Shown here piece after piece: positions 18,014 to 27,919 of a stretch of DNA of 64,000 nt; within the stretch, counting starts at the first letter, position 1; the number at the start of each line of letters is the position of its first letter. Where the stretch lies: NCBI RefSeq assembly GCF_004358105.1, contig NZ_SMYL01000002.1, positions 558,001 through 622,000 of the forward strand. Reading direction: 5' to 3'. Below the pieces are notes generated by a model. The model was given only the letters and a program-made list of their open reading frames with translations. It was not told the DNA's origin and made no database searches. This DNA comes from Sapientia aquatica. Lineage in GTDB: Bacteria; Pseudomonadota; Gammaproteobacteria; Burkholderiales; Burkholderiaceae_D. The position numbers and the translations under genes were made by a program.

Positions 18014-19324
18014 TTACAGTTGTTTAATGAGGACGATGGACTTACGCTGCCAGTTATACATGCGTTGTCTATCTTTGGGTAAATCATCTACCGTTGCCAT
18101 GACGAAGCCGCGTTTTAGGAACCAATGCGCGGTGCGGGTAGTTAATACAAATAATTTGGAGAATCCGGCGCGGCGGGCGCGTTTTTCCATGTGTTTCAAA
18201 ATACGCTCGCCATCGCCTTGGCTTTGTACGTCCGGATTGACCGTTAAGCAAGCCATCTCAGCCATGCCTTCGGCGGGGAAGGGATACAGCGCCGCGCAAC
18301 CGAAAATAACATTGTCATGCTCAATGACCGAGAAGTAATTGATCTCGCGCTCGATCAATTCGCGGCCCCGTTTGACTAATGTTCCATCGGCTTCGAGCGG
18401 CTCAATCAATTCAATAATACCGCCGATATCATCAATCGTTGCTTCACGCAGGCTTTCCAGATTTTCGTAGGTAATCATCGTGCCTACGCCATCGTGGGTA
18501 AATAATTCTAGCAGCGCCGAACCATCCAATTTAAACGGCACGATGTGCACCCGCGGAACGCCAGCGTTGGTGGCTTTGATGCCGTGCTCTAAATAATAGG
18601 CGCCGTCGGCGGGCAAATAATTGGCGGCGATTTCGGCCTTGGCTTGTTGCGATGAAAGCTCGCGCATCTCATCGCCATCTTTATCGCACAACATCGGCGT
18701 TTCGGTAATGAAGATCAGTTTGTCAGCATTGAGCGCCGTGGCTGCTGAGACTGCGACATCTTCCATCGTGACGTTAAATGCTTCGCCAGTTGGTGAGAAT
18801 CCGAGCGGCGACAGCAGCACCAAGTTACCAGTATCTAAAATGCGATGGATGGTTTCGGAAGCGATTTTACGGGTCATACCGGTCAGACCGTAATCGATAC
18901 CGTTCACAATCCCGATCGGCCGGGCGGTGACGAAATTGCCTGAAATAATGCGGATTTCAGAATGCGCCATTGGCGTATTTGGCAGACCTTGGCTAAATGC
19001 CGCTTCAATGTCCAAGCGCAATTCACCGGCGGCTTCTTTTGAGCATTCAAGCGCTGCGGTATCGGTAATGCGGATGCCATTATGGAAACGGCCTTCGACG
19101 TTACGCAAGGCGAGTTGCTCAGCAACCTGCGGGCGCGACCCGTGCACGATCACGATTTTGATACCGAGCGCGTGCAGCAACGATAAATCTTCCGCTAAAA
19201 AAGGTAAAACGCCAGCAACGACGAGCTCACCCGGGAAAGCGACCACGAAGGTTTTTCCGCGAAAGGCATGAATATAGGGTGCGACCGAGCGCAGCCATTG
19301 TACGAATTGTTCGGCATTTTCCAT
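18014..19324 (-). CDS. argA: amino-acid N-acetyltransferase (N-acetylglutamate synthase)
   Basis: A 436-residue two-domain enzyme for the first step of arginine biosynthesis, acetyl-CoA plus glutamate to N-acetylglutamate. Residues about 1–290 are an amino-acid-kinase-like domain ([40 protein letters not shown]), which usually binds arginine as feedback inhibitor. Residues about 295–436 are a GNAT acetyltransferase domain with the acetyl-CoA loop [10 protein letters not shown]. Length fits classical proteobacterial ArgA. It is divergent from hrpA and followed closely by yggX. Confidence 0.96.
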   Translation of the reverse strand: MENAEQFVQWLRSVAPYIHAFRGKTFVVAFPGELVVAGVLPFLAEDLSLLHALGIKIVIVHGSRPQVAEQLALRNVEGRFHNGIRITDTAALECSKEAAGELRLDIEAAFSQGLPNTPMAHSEIRIISGNFVTARPIGIVNGIDYGLTGMTRKIASETIHRILDTGNLVLLSPLGFSPTGEAFNVTMEDVAVSAATALNADKLIFITETPMLCDKDGDEMRELSSQQAKAEIAANYLPADGAYYLEHGIKATNAGVPRVHIVPFKLDGSALLELFTHDGVGTMITYENLESLREATIDDIGGIIELIEPLEADGTLVKRGRELIEREINYFSVIEHDNVIFGCAALYPFPAEGMAEMACLTVNPDVQSQGDGERILKHMEKRARRAGFSKLFVLTTRTAHWFLKRGFVMATVDDLPKDRQRMYNWQRKSIVLIKQL

Positions 19325-19406
19325 GTGCCGAATTATAAGTAGAATTTATCTATGCTGCATAGCGGAACTTAATACTGAGGCCAAAACAATTTATAATCCT
19401 GTCCCT

Positions 19407-22400
19407 ATGACGACACCAGCTAAACCCGCGCATTCTGCCGCACCGCACAGTGCAGGCAAGCCCAAACATCCCGCCCAGCGAGCACGACACCAGCAAAATT
19501 CCAAACCGGAAGCCAAGCCTGTGCCTTTCCGTAACCCTTTGCCAACGATTACCTTTCCCGAGGAATTGCCCGTTTCTGGCAAAAGGGAAGAGATCGCCAA
19601 CGCGATTCGTGATCATCAAGTCATCATTTTGTGCGGCGAAACGGGTTCAGGAAAAACCACGCAGTTGCCGAAAATTTGCTTGGAGCTCGGACGCGGCACC
19701 GCTGGTTTAATCGGTCACACTCAACCGCGCCGCATCGCCGCATCGTCTACCGCGAAACGCTTGGCGCAAGAACTGGGTTCAGACTTGGGTGTGCATGTCG
19801 GTTTTAAAGTGCGATTCACCGATACATTGTCCAAAGGCGCGTCGATCAAATTGATGACGGACGGGATTCTGCTGGCCGAAACTCAGGGCGATCCCTTATT
19901 AAAACAATACGACACCATCATCATCGATGAGGCGCATGAGCGCAGCTTAAATATTGATTTCTTGCTCGGTTACCTAAAACAGTTATTACCGAAGCGCCCT
20001 GATTTAAAAGTCATCATCACATCCGCCACGATCGACGCGAACCGATTCGCGCAACATTTTGGCACGCCAGACAAGCCAGCGCCGGTACTAGAAGTATCGG
20101 GCCGACTTTATCCGGTCGAAGTGCGCTATCGCCCAGTGCAAGAAGGCGAAAAGGATAAAGAGCGCGATCTGATGACTGCCATTACCGATGCGGTCGATGA
20201 ACTGTGTCGCTTGGGTTCGGGCGATGTGTTGGTGTTTTTACCGGGCGAGCGAGAAATCCGCGACGCGGCGGAAGCCCTGCGCAAGCACCATCCCGCGCAC
20301 GTCGAAATATTACCTTTGTTCGCACGACTGTCCGCACAGGAACAAGACCGCGTATTCCGCAGCACCAACGCGCGACGCATTGTTTTGGCGACCAACGTGG
20401 CCGAAACGTCGTTGACTGTTCCGGGTATCCGGTTTGTCGTCGATACCGGCTTAGCGCGGGTCAAGCGCTACAGCTACCGCAATAAAGTCGAGCAATTGCA
20501 AGTTGAAGCGATTGCGCAATCGGCGGCCAATCAACGTGCTGGTCGATGCGGTCGGGTTGCCGCAGGCGTGTGCATTCGTTTATACGAAGAACACGACTTC
20601 AAAGCGCGCCTACCTTTCACTGAACCAGAGATTTTGCGCTCGTCCTTGGCCGCCGTTATTTTACGCATGCGTTCGCTGCATTTAACCGATGTAGAGCGTT
20701 TCCCCTTTATCGAAGCGCCACAAGGTCGTGCCATTGCCGATGGCTATCAATTGCTGCAAGAACTCGGTGCGTTGGATGAAGAAAATAAACTCACGCCGCT
20801 GGGGATTAAATTAGCTAAGCTGCCGCTAGACCCGCGCATTGGGCGCATGATTTTGGCGGCATCTGAGCAGCAAAGTTTGTCAGAAGTGTTAATTATCGCG
20901 GCGGCTCTATCGGTGCAAGACCCGCGCGATCGTCCGATGGAAGCGCAAGCGGCAGCGGATTTGGCGCATAAAAAATTCGCGGACGACAAATCCGAATTTG
21001 TCAGTTATTTAAAAATATGGACATGGTTTGAAGAAGCGATTTTGCATAAAAAATCCAATCGCTTGTTACAGCAAAATTGCCGCGATAATTTTCTGTCCCA
21101 GATGCGCTTACGCGAATGGCGTGAAGTCCATTCCCAGCTATTAACAATCGTTAAGGAGCAAGGTTGGCGTCTCAACGAAGCGCCAGCGACTTATGAACAA
21201 TTGCATACCGCGCTGCTAACCGGCTTGTTGGGTAATTTAGGCTTTAAAGGCGATGAATCGACGCAGTACCTCGGCGCGCGCGGCATTAAATTTAATATCT
21301 GGCCCGGTTCGCAATTAGTTAAAAAAGCGGGACGTTGGATTATGGCAGCGGAACTGGTCGATACCAGCCGTTTGTATGCGCGCTGCATCGCGCAAATTCA
21401 ACCGGAATGGTTGGAGAAAATCGGCGCGCATTTACTGAAGAAAAATGTCAGTGAACCGCGTTGGGAAAAGCGTGCCAATCAAGTTTCCGCCTTTGAACGC
21501 GCCACACTGTATGGCTTGGTTGTGTATAGCCAACGTCGTATCCAATACGGATTAACTCATCCTACCGAAGCGCGTGAGATTTTTATTCGTGATGCCTTGG
21601 TGGCGGGCGAATTTGATACCCGCGCACCATTCTTCGCACACAACCAGCAACTGCTGCGCGAGATTGAAAATTTAGAGCATAAATCGCGTCGGGTCGATGT
21701 GTTGGTGGATGATAGTTTGATTTATGCGTTTTACGATCAGCACATTCCGCAAGGGATTTTTAATGGCATTACCTTCGAGAAGTGGCATAAAGAAGCGACT
21801 CAAAAAAATTCGAAATTATTGTATTTAAAGCGCGATGATTTAATGCGCCATGAAGCGGCGGGCGTGACCACCGACGTATTCCCGAAAAAAATTGCACAGG
21901 CCGGAACCGAGCTGCAGCTCAGCTACCATTTTGAGCCAGGTAGCCCGCGTGATGGCGTGACCATGACGGTGCCGCTGTTTGCATTAAACCAAATTTCTAT
22001 TGAGCGCTGCGATTGGCTGGTTCCCGGTATGTTGAAGGAAAAGGTGCAATTGCTGCTCAAATCATTGCCCCAAAAAATCCGCCGTCATTGTGTGCCAATC
22101 CCTGATTACGCCGCTGGTTTTTGCGAACGTACCGAATTCGGCGTGGGGAATTTTTTAGATGTATTGATCGCTGATATACGCGAGCAAACTGGTATTCAAA
22201 CCAAATCGTCGGATTTTAAATTTGAAACTATTCCCGCTCATTTGGTGATGAATTTTAAGATTGTGGATGAACATAATCGGCAGTTGGAAATGGGGCGCAA
22301 TCTTGCCAGCTTGCGCGTTGAGTTGGGTGCTAGTGCGCGTGAGAGTTTTCAGAAGTTGGTGCAGGAAAAACAATCCGGCGCGGACTCGGTCAATAAGTTG

Positions 22401-23342
22401 GTCTCTAGCGGTTTGGTTGCCAATCAATCTGTTCCTAACAAGCAAAGCGCTCAAGCAGTTAAGTCTGTTTCTAACCAAAGCAGCAATCAAGGTGCAATTC
22501 AAAGCGAAAATATTACCGCGTGGACGTTCGGGGAATTGCCTGAACTGTTAGAAATCGCGCAAGGTAAGCAAACCTTAATTGGTTATCCAGCCTTGGTCGA
22601 TAAAGGCAGTAGCTGCCAGATTCAAGTATTTGATGATCCTGATGTTGCGGCCAAAACGCATCGCACTGGCTTGATGCGTTTGTTTGCGTTGCAGCTAAAA
22701 GAACAGTCGAAATTTTTAGAAAAAAATATTCCCAATTTGCAGCAAATGGGAATGCAATTTATGAGTTTGGGTTCGCAAGAAGAATTGCGTAGCCAAATTA
22801 TTGAATTGGCTTTTGATCGCGCATTTTTGCAGCAGCCTTTACCTAAAAATGCCGATGAATTTAATCAGCGCAAAGAGCAGGGCAGGCCAAGATTGAATTT
22901 ATTGGCCAATGAGATTGCTCGTTTGGTTGGAATTATTTTGGCCGAGCATTTTAGTTTGCCGAAAAAATTACAAGGCAGCAAATCGCCCGCCACATCTGAT
23001 ATGCAAGCGCAATTGCAGGCTTTGTTGACTAAGCGCTTTATCTTGGAAACGCCCTACACGCAGTTGACTCATTTCCCGCGTTATCTGAAAGCGATTTCGG
23101 TACGTTTGGAAAAAATGCGCGGCGATCCGGCGCGTGATGCCAAGTTAATGCAGGAGTGGAATGAGGCGGCTTCTGGTTGGCAGCGCACGACCGCGCAGGC
23201 CAAGACCAGCGATCCTAAGTTGCAGGAATACCGTTGGATGTTGGAGGAATTGCGCGTGTCCTTGTTTGCTCAGGAACTGAAAACACCGATGCCGGTGTCG
23301 GCTAAGCGTTTGCAAAAAGTCTGGGATAGTATGCAGCGCTGA
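19407..23342 (+). CDS. hrpA: ATP-dependent RNA helicase HrpA (DEAH box)
   Basis: A 1311-residue DEAH-box helicase. A disordered Ala/Pro/His-rich N-terminus of about 60 residues precedes the helicase core, with Walker A GETGSGKTT near residue 80, DEAH in IIIDEAHERSLN near 174, SAT in ITSATID, and motif VI QRAGRCGR. The long C-terminal region is the HrpA-type HA2/OB-fold and extension, with a Ser/Asn/Gln-rich linker about residues 1000–1035. HrpA acts on RNA in stalled or collided ribosomes. The ATG at 19407 is chosen since the upstream frame overlaps argA. It has no Shine-Dalgarno, and a TATAAT lies only 9 bases before it, so the message may be leaderless. Confidence 0.94.
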   Translation: MTTPAKPAHSAAPHSAGKPKHPAQRARHQQNSKPEAKPVPFRNPLPTITFPEELPVSGKREEIANAIRDHQVIILCGETGSGKTTQLPKICLELGRGTAGLIGHTQPRRIAASSTAKRLAQELGSDLGVHVGFKVRFTDTLSKGASIKLMTDGILLAETQGDPLLKQYDTIIIDEAHERSLNIDFLLGYLKQLLPKRPDLKVIITSATIDANRFAQHFGTPDKPAPVLEVSGRLYPVEVRYRPVQEGEKDKERDLMTAITDAVDELCRLGSGDVLVFLPGEREIRDAAEALRKHHPAHVEILPLFARLSAQEQDRVFRSTNARRIVLATNVAETSLTVPGIRFVVDTGLARVKRYSYRNKVEQLQVEAIAQSAANQRAGRCGRVAAGVCIRLYEEHDFKARLPFTEPEILRSSLAAVILRMRSLHLTDVERFPFIEAPQGRAIADGYQLLQELGALDEENKLTPLGIKLAKLPLDPRIGRMILAASEQQSLSEVLIIAAALSVQDPRDRPMEAQAAADLAHKKFADDKSEFVSYLKIWTWFEEAILHKKSNRLLQQNCRDNFLSQMRLREWREVHSQLLTIVKEQGWRLNEAPATYEQLHTALLTGLLGNLGFKGDESTQYLGARGIKFNIWPGSQLVKKAGRWIMAAELVDTSRLYARCIAQIQPEWLEKIGAHLLKKNVSEPRWEKRANQVSAFERATLYGLVVYSQRRIQYGLTHPTEAREIFIRDALVAGEFDTRAPFFAHNQQLLREIENLEHKSRRVDVLVDDSLIYAFYDQHIPQGIFNGITFEKWHKEATQKNSKLLYLKRDDLMRHEAAGVTTDVFPKKIAQAGTELQLSYHFEPGSPRDGVTMTVPLFALNQISIERCDWLVPGMLKEKVQLLLKSLPQKIRRHCVPIPDYAAGFCERTEFGVGNFLDVLIADIREQTGIQTKSSDFKFETIPAHLVMNFKIVDEHNRQLEMGRNLASLRVELGASARESFQKLVQEKQSGADSVNKLVSSGLVANQSVPNKQSAQAVKSVSNQSSNQGAIQSENITAWTFGELPELLEIAQGKQTLIGYPALVDKGSSCQIQVFDDPDVAAKTHRTGLMRLFALQLKEQSKFLEKNIPNLQQMGMQFMSLGSQEELRSQIIELAFDRAFLQQPLPKNADEFNQRKEQGRPRLNLLANEIARLVGIILAEHFSLPKKLQGSKSPATSDMQAQLQALLTKRFILETPYTQLTHFPRYLKAISVRLEKMRGDPARDAKLMQEWNEAASGWQRTTAQAKTSDPKLQEYRWMLEELRVSLFAQELKTPMPVSAKRLQKVWDSMQR

Positions 23343-23400
23343 TTTAGCTTGGCGTTAATTACTATTGAGGGTTCCCCAAGGCGGACGCTGCCATGAAATA

Positions 23401-23435
23401 AAAAAGGCGTATTTCTTTAGAAAATACGCCTTTTT
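23401..23435. terminator. bidirectional terminator between hrpA and an M13 peptidase gene
   Basis: AAAAAGGCGTATTT (23401–23414) pairs perfectly with AAATACGCCTTTTT (23422–23435), a 14-bp stem with a 7-base loop. The genes converge here. Confidence 0.93.
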
Positions 23436-23455
23436 CTTTACCAGCTAAAAATCAA

Positions 23456-25525
23456 TTACCAAATCAAAACTCGCTTCTCGATGGGACGCAACGGCGAGGT
23501 CGATGCAGGGCAGCTAAATGCCGCCGTGAACTCTGGCATATTCGCAATCGGAGCCAACACGCGCGCATAGTCGGGCGCATGTGGATCGGTCGCTAATTGC
23601 AAGCGCAGTTGCTCTGGTCGGGCCAAGGAGCGGAAGCTTTGCGCGTTGGCGATAAAGAAGCGCTGTTCTTGCGTGAATCCGTCGATCAACTCGGGTTGCG
23701 GTTGCGCTTTTACGGCGGTTCTTAACGCTTGCAGTGCAATCTTCATGCCGCCCAAATCGGCGATGTTTTCACCGGCGGTGAGTTTGCCGTTGATGTGCAA
23801 TTGGTCGATAGGGTTGAATTCATCGAATTGCTTTTCAATCGCGGCAGCGCGTTTGATGAAGTTCTTTTCATCGTCCTTAGTCCACCAGCTTTTCAGATTG
23901 CCGTCGGCATCAAATTGGCGACCTTCGTCGTCAAATGCGTGCGTCATTTCATGTCCGATGGTCGCGCCGGTGTTGCCGTAGTTGGCGGCTAAGTCAGCTT
24001 TTAAATGATAGAGCGGCGGTTGCAAAATCCCAGCCGGGAACACGATTTCGTTCATGGTGGGGTTGTAATAGGCGTTGACAGTTGGCGCAGTCATGCCCCA
24101 TTCGTTGCGGTCGATGGGTTTGCCTAGCTTGGCGATCATGCGCTTAAATTCAAATTCATTGGCGCGCATATTGTTGTTGGCGTATGAAGTCGTATCAATG
24201 ACCAAACTGCTGTAATCGCGCCAATGATCGGGGTAGCCAATTTTGACGTTGATGGCATCAAGCTTTTTGATTGCTTGCTGCTTGGTCGCGTCGCTCATCC
24301 AATCCAATTTGAGTATGCTGTCGTGCATCGCGACTTTGATGTTGTTGACCATATCGAGCACACCGGCTTTGGCTTCTGGGCTGAAGAATTTAGCGACATA
24401 CAATTCGCCCATGGCATCGCCCACGCTGCGGTCAATATTACCCAACACGCGCTTCCAACGTGGACTAAGTTCTTTAGTGCCTTGCAGAGTGCGACCATAA
24501 AATTCAAAGTTGGCATTGACAAACGCCGACGATAAATCGCGCGCTGTTGCGTGGGCTAGATTCCAGCGCAAATAAGTTTGCCAGTCGGCTAGGCTGACGG
24601 TGGATAGCATGCGTCCAGCTTCAGCGAAGAATTTGGGTTGAGCGACGTTGATGTCGCCAGGCTGTGCTAAGCCGAGTTGATTGAAGTAATTAGCCCAATC
24701 GGTGTGCGGATCGATTTTGCCCAAGCCTTTGAGATCCATTAAGTGGTATGAGGCTTGCGGATCGCGTAGCTCAATTTTGCTCATCGAAGCGCGGGCTAAG
24801 CGCGTTTCGATTTTTAAAACGGTGGCCGCGTTATGTTTGGCAACATCCGGTGCGTCGCCTAATAGGCCGAAAATAGTTTCTAAATGGGTGACGTATTTAG
24901 CGCGAATTTCTCGTGTTTTGGCATCGCTCTTTAAATAGTAATCGCGGTCCGGCAAACCTAATCCGCCTTGCGTGAGTTGAGTGATATAGCGCAGCGTGTT
25001 TTTGGCATCTTGATCAATATAGAAGCCGAACAGCGGGCCAGCTCCGGTTTTGTGTTGTTGGGCGATGACGCTGATCAGATCGGAGCGCTGCTTGATGGCG
25101 GCGATTTGCTCTAAGCCTTGGGCTAAAGGTTTTATGCCAGCGGCTTCAATACCGGCTTCGTCCATGCCGCTTAAAAAATAAGCGCCGACTATTTTTTCAG
25201 CCGGCGAGCTCGTTGGATTACGGTTGGCGACGTTTTTCGCTGCTTCTTCCGCGATGGCTTTTAGTGCTGTTAAATTGCGTTCAGTCACTTCATCGTAAGC
25301 GCTGTAACGTGAGCGATCTGCTGGAATAGGATTGTCCTTAATCCACTGACCGTTTGAGAATTCAAAAAAATCGCTACACGCATCGACCGAGCGATTCATC
25401 GTTTGTGGCTCGATCACAAAGCCGTTGGTGATTGTTGCGGCAGCGCTGTCTGCGTGCGAGCTGGATGCAGCAAAGCACATGAGGACGGCGACAAGTCCGC
25501 GTCTCATTGGATTTTTTTTTAACAT
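23456..25525 (-). CDS. M13 family (neprilysin-like) zinc metallopeptidase, copy 1
   Basis: A 689-residue exported peptidase. The start has a basic stretch and hydrophobic core ending at SSHADS, a likely signal peptide. The N-terminal M13 domain opens with DACSDFFEFSNGQWI. The catalytic domain has HExxH in GATIGHEMTHAFDDEGRQ near residue 525 and the third ligand Glu in ENIADLGG near 587, with NAYYNP and EIVFPAGILQPP before it. These enzymes cleave oligopeptides, here probably in the periplasm. The usual C-terminal CxxW appears as VLIW without the cysteine. A second M13 gene lies at 39376–41469. Confidence 0.93.
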   Translation of the reverse strand: MLKKNPMRRGLVAVLMCFAASSSHADSAAATITNGFVIEPQTMNRSVDACSDFFEFSNGQWIKDNPIPADRSRYSAYDEVTERNLTALKAIAEEAAKNVANRNPTSSPAEKIVGAYFLSGMDEAGIEAAGIKPLAQGLEQIAAIKQRSDLISVIAQQHKTGAGPLFGFYIDQDAKNTLRYITQLTQGGLGLPDRDYYLKSDAKTREIRAKYVTHLETIFGLLGDAPDVAKHNAATVLKIETRLARASMSKIELRDPQASYHLMDLKGLGKIDPHTDWANYFNQLGLAQPGDINVAQPKFFAEAGRMLSTVSLADWQTYLRWNLAHATARDLSSAFVNANFEFYGRTLQGTKELSPRWKRVLGNIDRSVGDAMGELYVAKFFSPEAKAGVLDMVNNIKVAMHDSILKLDWMSDATKQQAIKKLDAINVKIGYPDHWRDYSSLVIDTTSYANNNMRANEFEFKRMIAKLGKPIDRNEWGMTAPTVNAYYNPTMNEIVFPAGILQPPLYHLKADLAANYGNTGATIGHEMTHAFDDEGRQFDADGNLKSWWTKDDEKNFIKRAAAIEKQFDEFNPIDQLHINGKLTAGENIADLGGMKIALQALRTAVKAQPQPELIDGFTQEQRFFIANAQSFRSLARPEQLRLQLATDPHAPDYARVLAPIANMPEFTAAFSCPASTSPLRPIEKRVLIW

Positions 25526-25747
25526 GGTGGTCTCTTTATAAGATGAAGGTAGTGCTTATTTTTTAGGCGATTGGATAGGCTGCTGGTCAGCGGTGCGTTA
25601 AAAAAACTTGTCACTAAACGTTTGGTTTTAGAAATATATCGTACCGGCAACGATTTTAGGTTCGTGTTTGTTTTGTTGTCAATGCGCTTTATTGGGACAG
25701 CTTTTATATAAGTGATCGCGATTTCTCGCAAAATACCTAGAAACTGA

Positions 25748-25776
25748 TTGACGCTTGCCGCATGGAAAAGTATAAT
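25748..25776 (+). promoter_or_regulatory. sigma-70 promoter of the first tRNA-Pro gene
   Basis: TTGACG (25748–25753) and TATAAT (25771–25776) are separated by exactly 17 bases, and the tRNA begins 11 bases after the –10. Confidence 0.88.
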
Positions 25777-25786
25777 CTTGCTTCTT

Positions 25787-25863
25787 CGGAGTGTAGCGCA
25801 GCCCGGTAGCGCACCTGGTTTGGGACCAGGGGGTCCAAGGTTCGAATCCTTGTACTCCGACCA
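25787..25863 (+). tRNA. tRNA-Pro (anticodon TGG), copy 1
   Basis: A 77-base gene with encoded CCA. The acceptor arms are CGGAGTG and the matching 3' part of TACTCCG. The anticodon stem CCTGG/CCAGG encloses the loop TTTGGGA with TGG at 25821–25823. The T-loop GTTCGAATC is canonical. Identical over all 77 bases to the copy at 27391–27467. It has its own promoter and terminator. Confidence 0.97.
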
Positions 25864-25875
25864 GCATTAGATTAA

Positions 25876-25909
25876 AAAGACTGTCTTGAAAATAGACGGT
25901 CTTTTTTTT
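25876..25909 (+). terminator. terminator of tRNA-Pro copy 1
   Basis: AAAGACTGTCT (25876–25886) pairs with AGACGGTCTTT (25894–25904) through one wobble and is followed by a run of eight T. Confidence 0.88.
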
Positions 25910-26065
25910 CGTCTCGTCGTTTTTCAGCGCATTATTGTGTCCTGTAAAGCAAATCAAGTTCACATTCAGTGCGCCGCGCATTGTGGATGTCGGCTATTAT
26001 TTTTCATTATCTTTTTTGGTCGCTCAAGCCACAATAGCGCTTCAAAACCTAACCGAGAAATCAAG

Positions 26066-27271
26066 ATGAAACAGGCTTACCTCTACGATGGATTGCGTAC
26101 TCCGTTTGGACGTTATGGCGGAACGCTGTCTAGTGTTCGACCGGATGATCTGGTTGCTGGCCTCGCGCAAACGTTGCTGGCGCGCGCGGGGTTGGACGGC
26201 AGCCAAATCGACGATTTGATTTTAGGTTGCGCCAATCAATCTGGCGAAGATTCGCGCAATGTGGCGCGCCATGTTGTGTTAGCCGCGGGATTGCCGGTCT
26301 CGGTTGCTGGGCAAACGGTGAACCGTTTGTGCGGCAGTGGATTAGCGGCGGTGATTGACGCAGCGCGCGCGATTAAGCTCAACGAAGGTAATTTGTTGTT
26401 AGCCGGTGGTGTGGAGAGCATGAGTCGCGCTCCGTTTGTGATGGCGAAGGCGACACAAGCGTTTGGGCGCGACGCGCAAATGTTTGATAGCACTATCGGT
26501 TCACGCTTTCCCAATCCTGCTATCGTGGCGCGCTTTGGCGATCCTACGATGGCGCAAACGGCTGATAATTTGGCGCAGGATTTCGCAATCTCGCGCGACC
26601 AATCCGATCATTTTGCCGCAACGTCGCAAGCGAAATATAACGCCGCATTGAAAGCCGATTTTTTTGCCGATGAAATTTCAGCGGTAACGATTTCTGCCAA
26701 AAGCGTCCATAAAAATAATGAGCAAGTGAGCCAAGACGAGCATCCACGTCCGGACAGCAATTTGGCTTCGCTTGCCAGATTAAAAGCGTTGAATACCAAT
26801 GGCGTGGTTACTGCTGGAAATGCATCGGGCATTAATGATGGTGCTGCGTTGTTATTGCTCGGTGATGAGCAAAGCGCGTTATCGTTGCAACGTGCTCCAT
26901 TAGCGCGGATATTATTGGCTGCGGTAGTCGGTGTTTTGCCGCGGGTAATGGGAATTGGTCCTGCGCTTGCAATTCCTAAAGCGTTGGAGCGAGCAGGTTT
27001 AGCGTTGTCGCAGATGGATGTGATTGAAATTAACGAAGCCTTCGCGCCGCAAGTCTTAGCGTGTTTAAAACAATTGAATTTGGCTGCGCACGATGAGCGG
27101 ATTAATCCGAATGGTGGCGCCATCGCATTGGGTCATCCTTTGGGCGCATCGGGCGCACGTTTGGTGTTGACCGCCGCGCGCCAGTTGCAGCGGATTTCAG
27201 GTCGTTATGCGGTAGTGAGTTTGTGCATAGGAGTGGGGCAGGGGATCGCGTTGGTGATTGAGCGGGTTTAA
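26066..27271 (+). CDS. thiolase, 3-oxoadipyl-CoA/acetyl-CoA acyltransferase type
   Basis: A 401-residue degradative-type thiolase. The nucleophile Cys is in NRLCGSG near residue 91. The C-terminal catalytic motifs are NEAFAPQ, GGAIALGHPLGASG (His) and CIGVGQG (second Cys). The segments CANQSGEDSRNVAR and GGVESMSRAPFVM, with a TIGSRFPNP stretch, resemble PcaF/PaaJ-type 3-oxoadipyl-CoA thiolases of aromatic degradation more than PhaA, though no other gene of that pathway is nearby. The ATG at 26066 begins the conserved domain; the frame is open upstream without similarity. It stands alone between two identical tRNA genes. Confidence 0.87.
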   Translation: MKQAYLYDGLRTPFGRYGGTLSSVRPDDLVAGLAQTLLARAGLDGSQIDDLILGCANQSGEDSRNVARHVVLAAGLPVSVAGQTVNRLCGSGLAAVIDAARAIKLNEGNLLLAGGVESMSRAPFVMAKATQAFGRDAQMFDSTIGSRFPNPAIVARFGDPTMAQTADNLAQDFAISRDQSDHFAATSQAKYNAALKADFFADEISAVTISAKSVHKNNEQVSQDEHPRPDSNLASLARLKALNTNGVVTAGNASGINDGAALLLLGDEQSALSLQRAPLARILLAAVVGVLPRVMGIGPALAIPKALERAGLALSQMDVIEINEAFAPQVLACLKQLNLAAHDERINPNGGAIALGHPLGASGARLVLTAARQLQRISGRYAVVSLCIGVGQGIALVIERV

Positions 27272-27352
27272 TTTGTCTAGGCGAAGTTATGTGCAAATAG
27301 CAACGTAATTACTGGTTTGTGGCTCAATAGTTGGGCTTTTGGTAGATAGTTA

Positions 27353-27381
27353 TTGACGGAAATCGGGTTGGAATCTATAAT
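27353..27381 (+). promoter_or_regulatory. sigma-70 promoter of the second tRNA-Pro gene
   Basis: TTGACG (27353–27358) and TATAAT (27376–27381) with a 17-base spacer, as for copy 1 but with an unrelated spacer sequence. The tRNA starts 10 bases downstream. Confidence 0.88.
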
Positions 27382-27390
27382 TGCTGTCTT

Positions 27391-27467
27391 CGGAGTGTAG
27401 CGCAGCCCGGTAGCGCACCTGGTTTGGGACCAGGGGGTCCAAGGTTCGAATCCTTGTACTCCGACCA
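27391..27467 (+). tRNA. tRNA-Pro (anticodon TGG), copy 2
   Basis: Identical to the gene at 25787–25863, including encoded CCA and the TGG anticodon. Both flanks have the same organisation (promoter, tRNA, terminator). The pair forms 77-bp direct repeats around the thiolase gene. Confidence 0.97.
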
Positions 27468-27475
27468 AATTTAAA

Positions 27476-27508
27476 AAAGATCGTCTTAATCAGACGGTCT
27501 TTTTTTTC
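27476..27508 (+). terminator. terminator of tRNA-Pro copy 2
   Basis: AAAGATCGTCT (27476–27486) pairs with AGACGGTCTTT (27492–27502) through one wobble, then a T-run. It closely resembles the terminator of copy 1, suggesting that the duplication included it. Confidence 0.87.
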
Positions 27509-27919
27509 GTCCATATTCCTCCGATTCTGCTGTTTTTTTGGCCCGAAAAGCAGCGCGAGTTTGCTTTGTGCAAAGTTCTATTTTTATCGTATTTAAAACC
27601 GACTGGTTTCAAATTTAACTAGCTTGGCCAGCAAACAGCCAATTTTTGAATTTGCCTCGAGATTCACTTTTATCATTTTGACGCTTAATTTTTGGCACAG
27701 GAGAAACTTTTCCTGCCTTATCGATTTTTCTTTCCATAAATTGAGCAAAATTGCTCGATCGCGGCTTGAGTAATCGTAAAACGCGCCCTAACCTAAATTT
27801 CATACTTCAAGCGTTCAGTGCCGCATATCACGCCATGCCGGTGCTGCGCCTGTTAAGTTTTTGAACATGAAATGGAAAATTTTGCTAACCGCGCGTGGCA
27901 AATTAATTAGGGGATATTT
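27509..27919. other. intergenic region before the porin gene
   Basis: No convincing gene. A 62-codon basic reading frame on the minus strand (27615–27803) has no recognisable similarity or ribosome site. The region must hold the promoter of the porin set, but no strong –35/–10 pair stands out. AGGGGATATTT before 27920 is the ribosome site of the porin gene. Confidence 0.4.

Noticed and set aside
25679-25981. Minus-strand frame containing VQGFEPWTPWSQTRCATG across the first tRNA-Pro
   Set aside because: It is the antisense translation of the tRNA-Pro gene, a well-known false protein prediction.
27277-27468. Minus-strand frame across the second tRNA-Pro with the same peptide
   Set aside because: Same antisense tRNA artefact as at the first copy.
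27615-27803. 62-codon basic minus-strand frame before the porin gene
   Set aside because: No ribosome site, no recognisable similarity and no partner gene; chance frame is more likely, though a small gene cannot be excluded.
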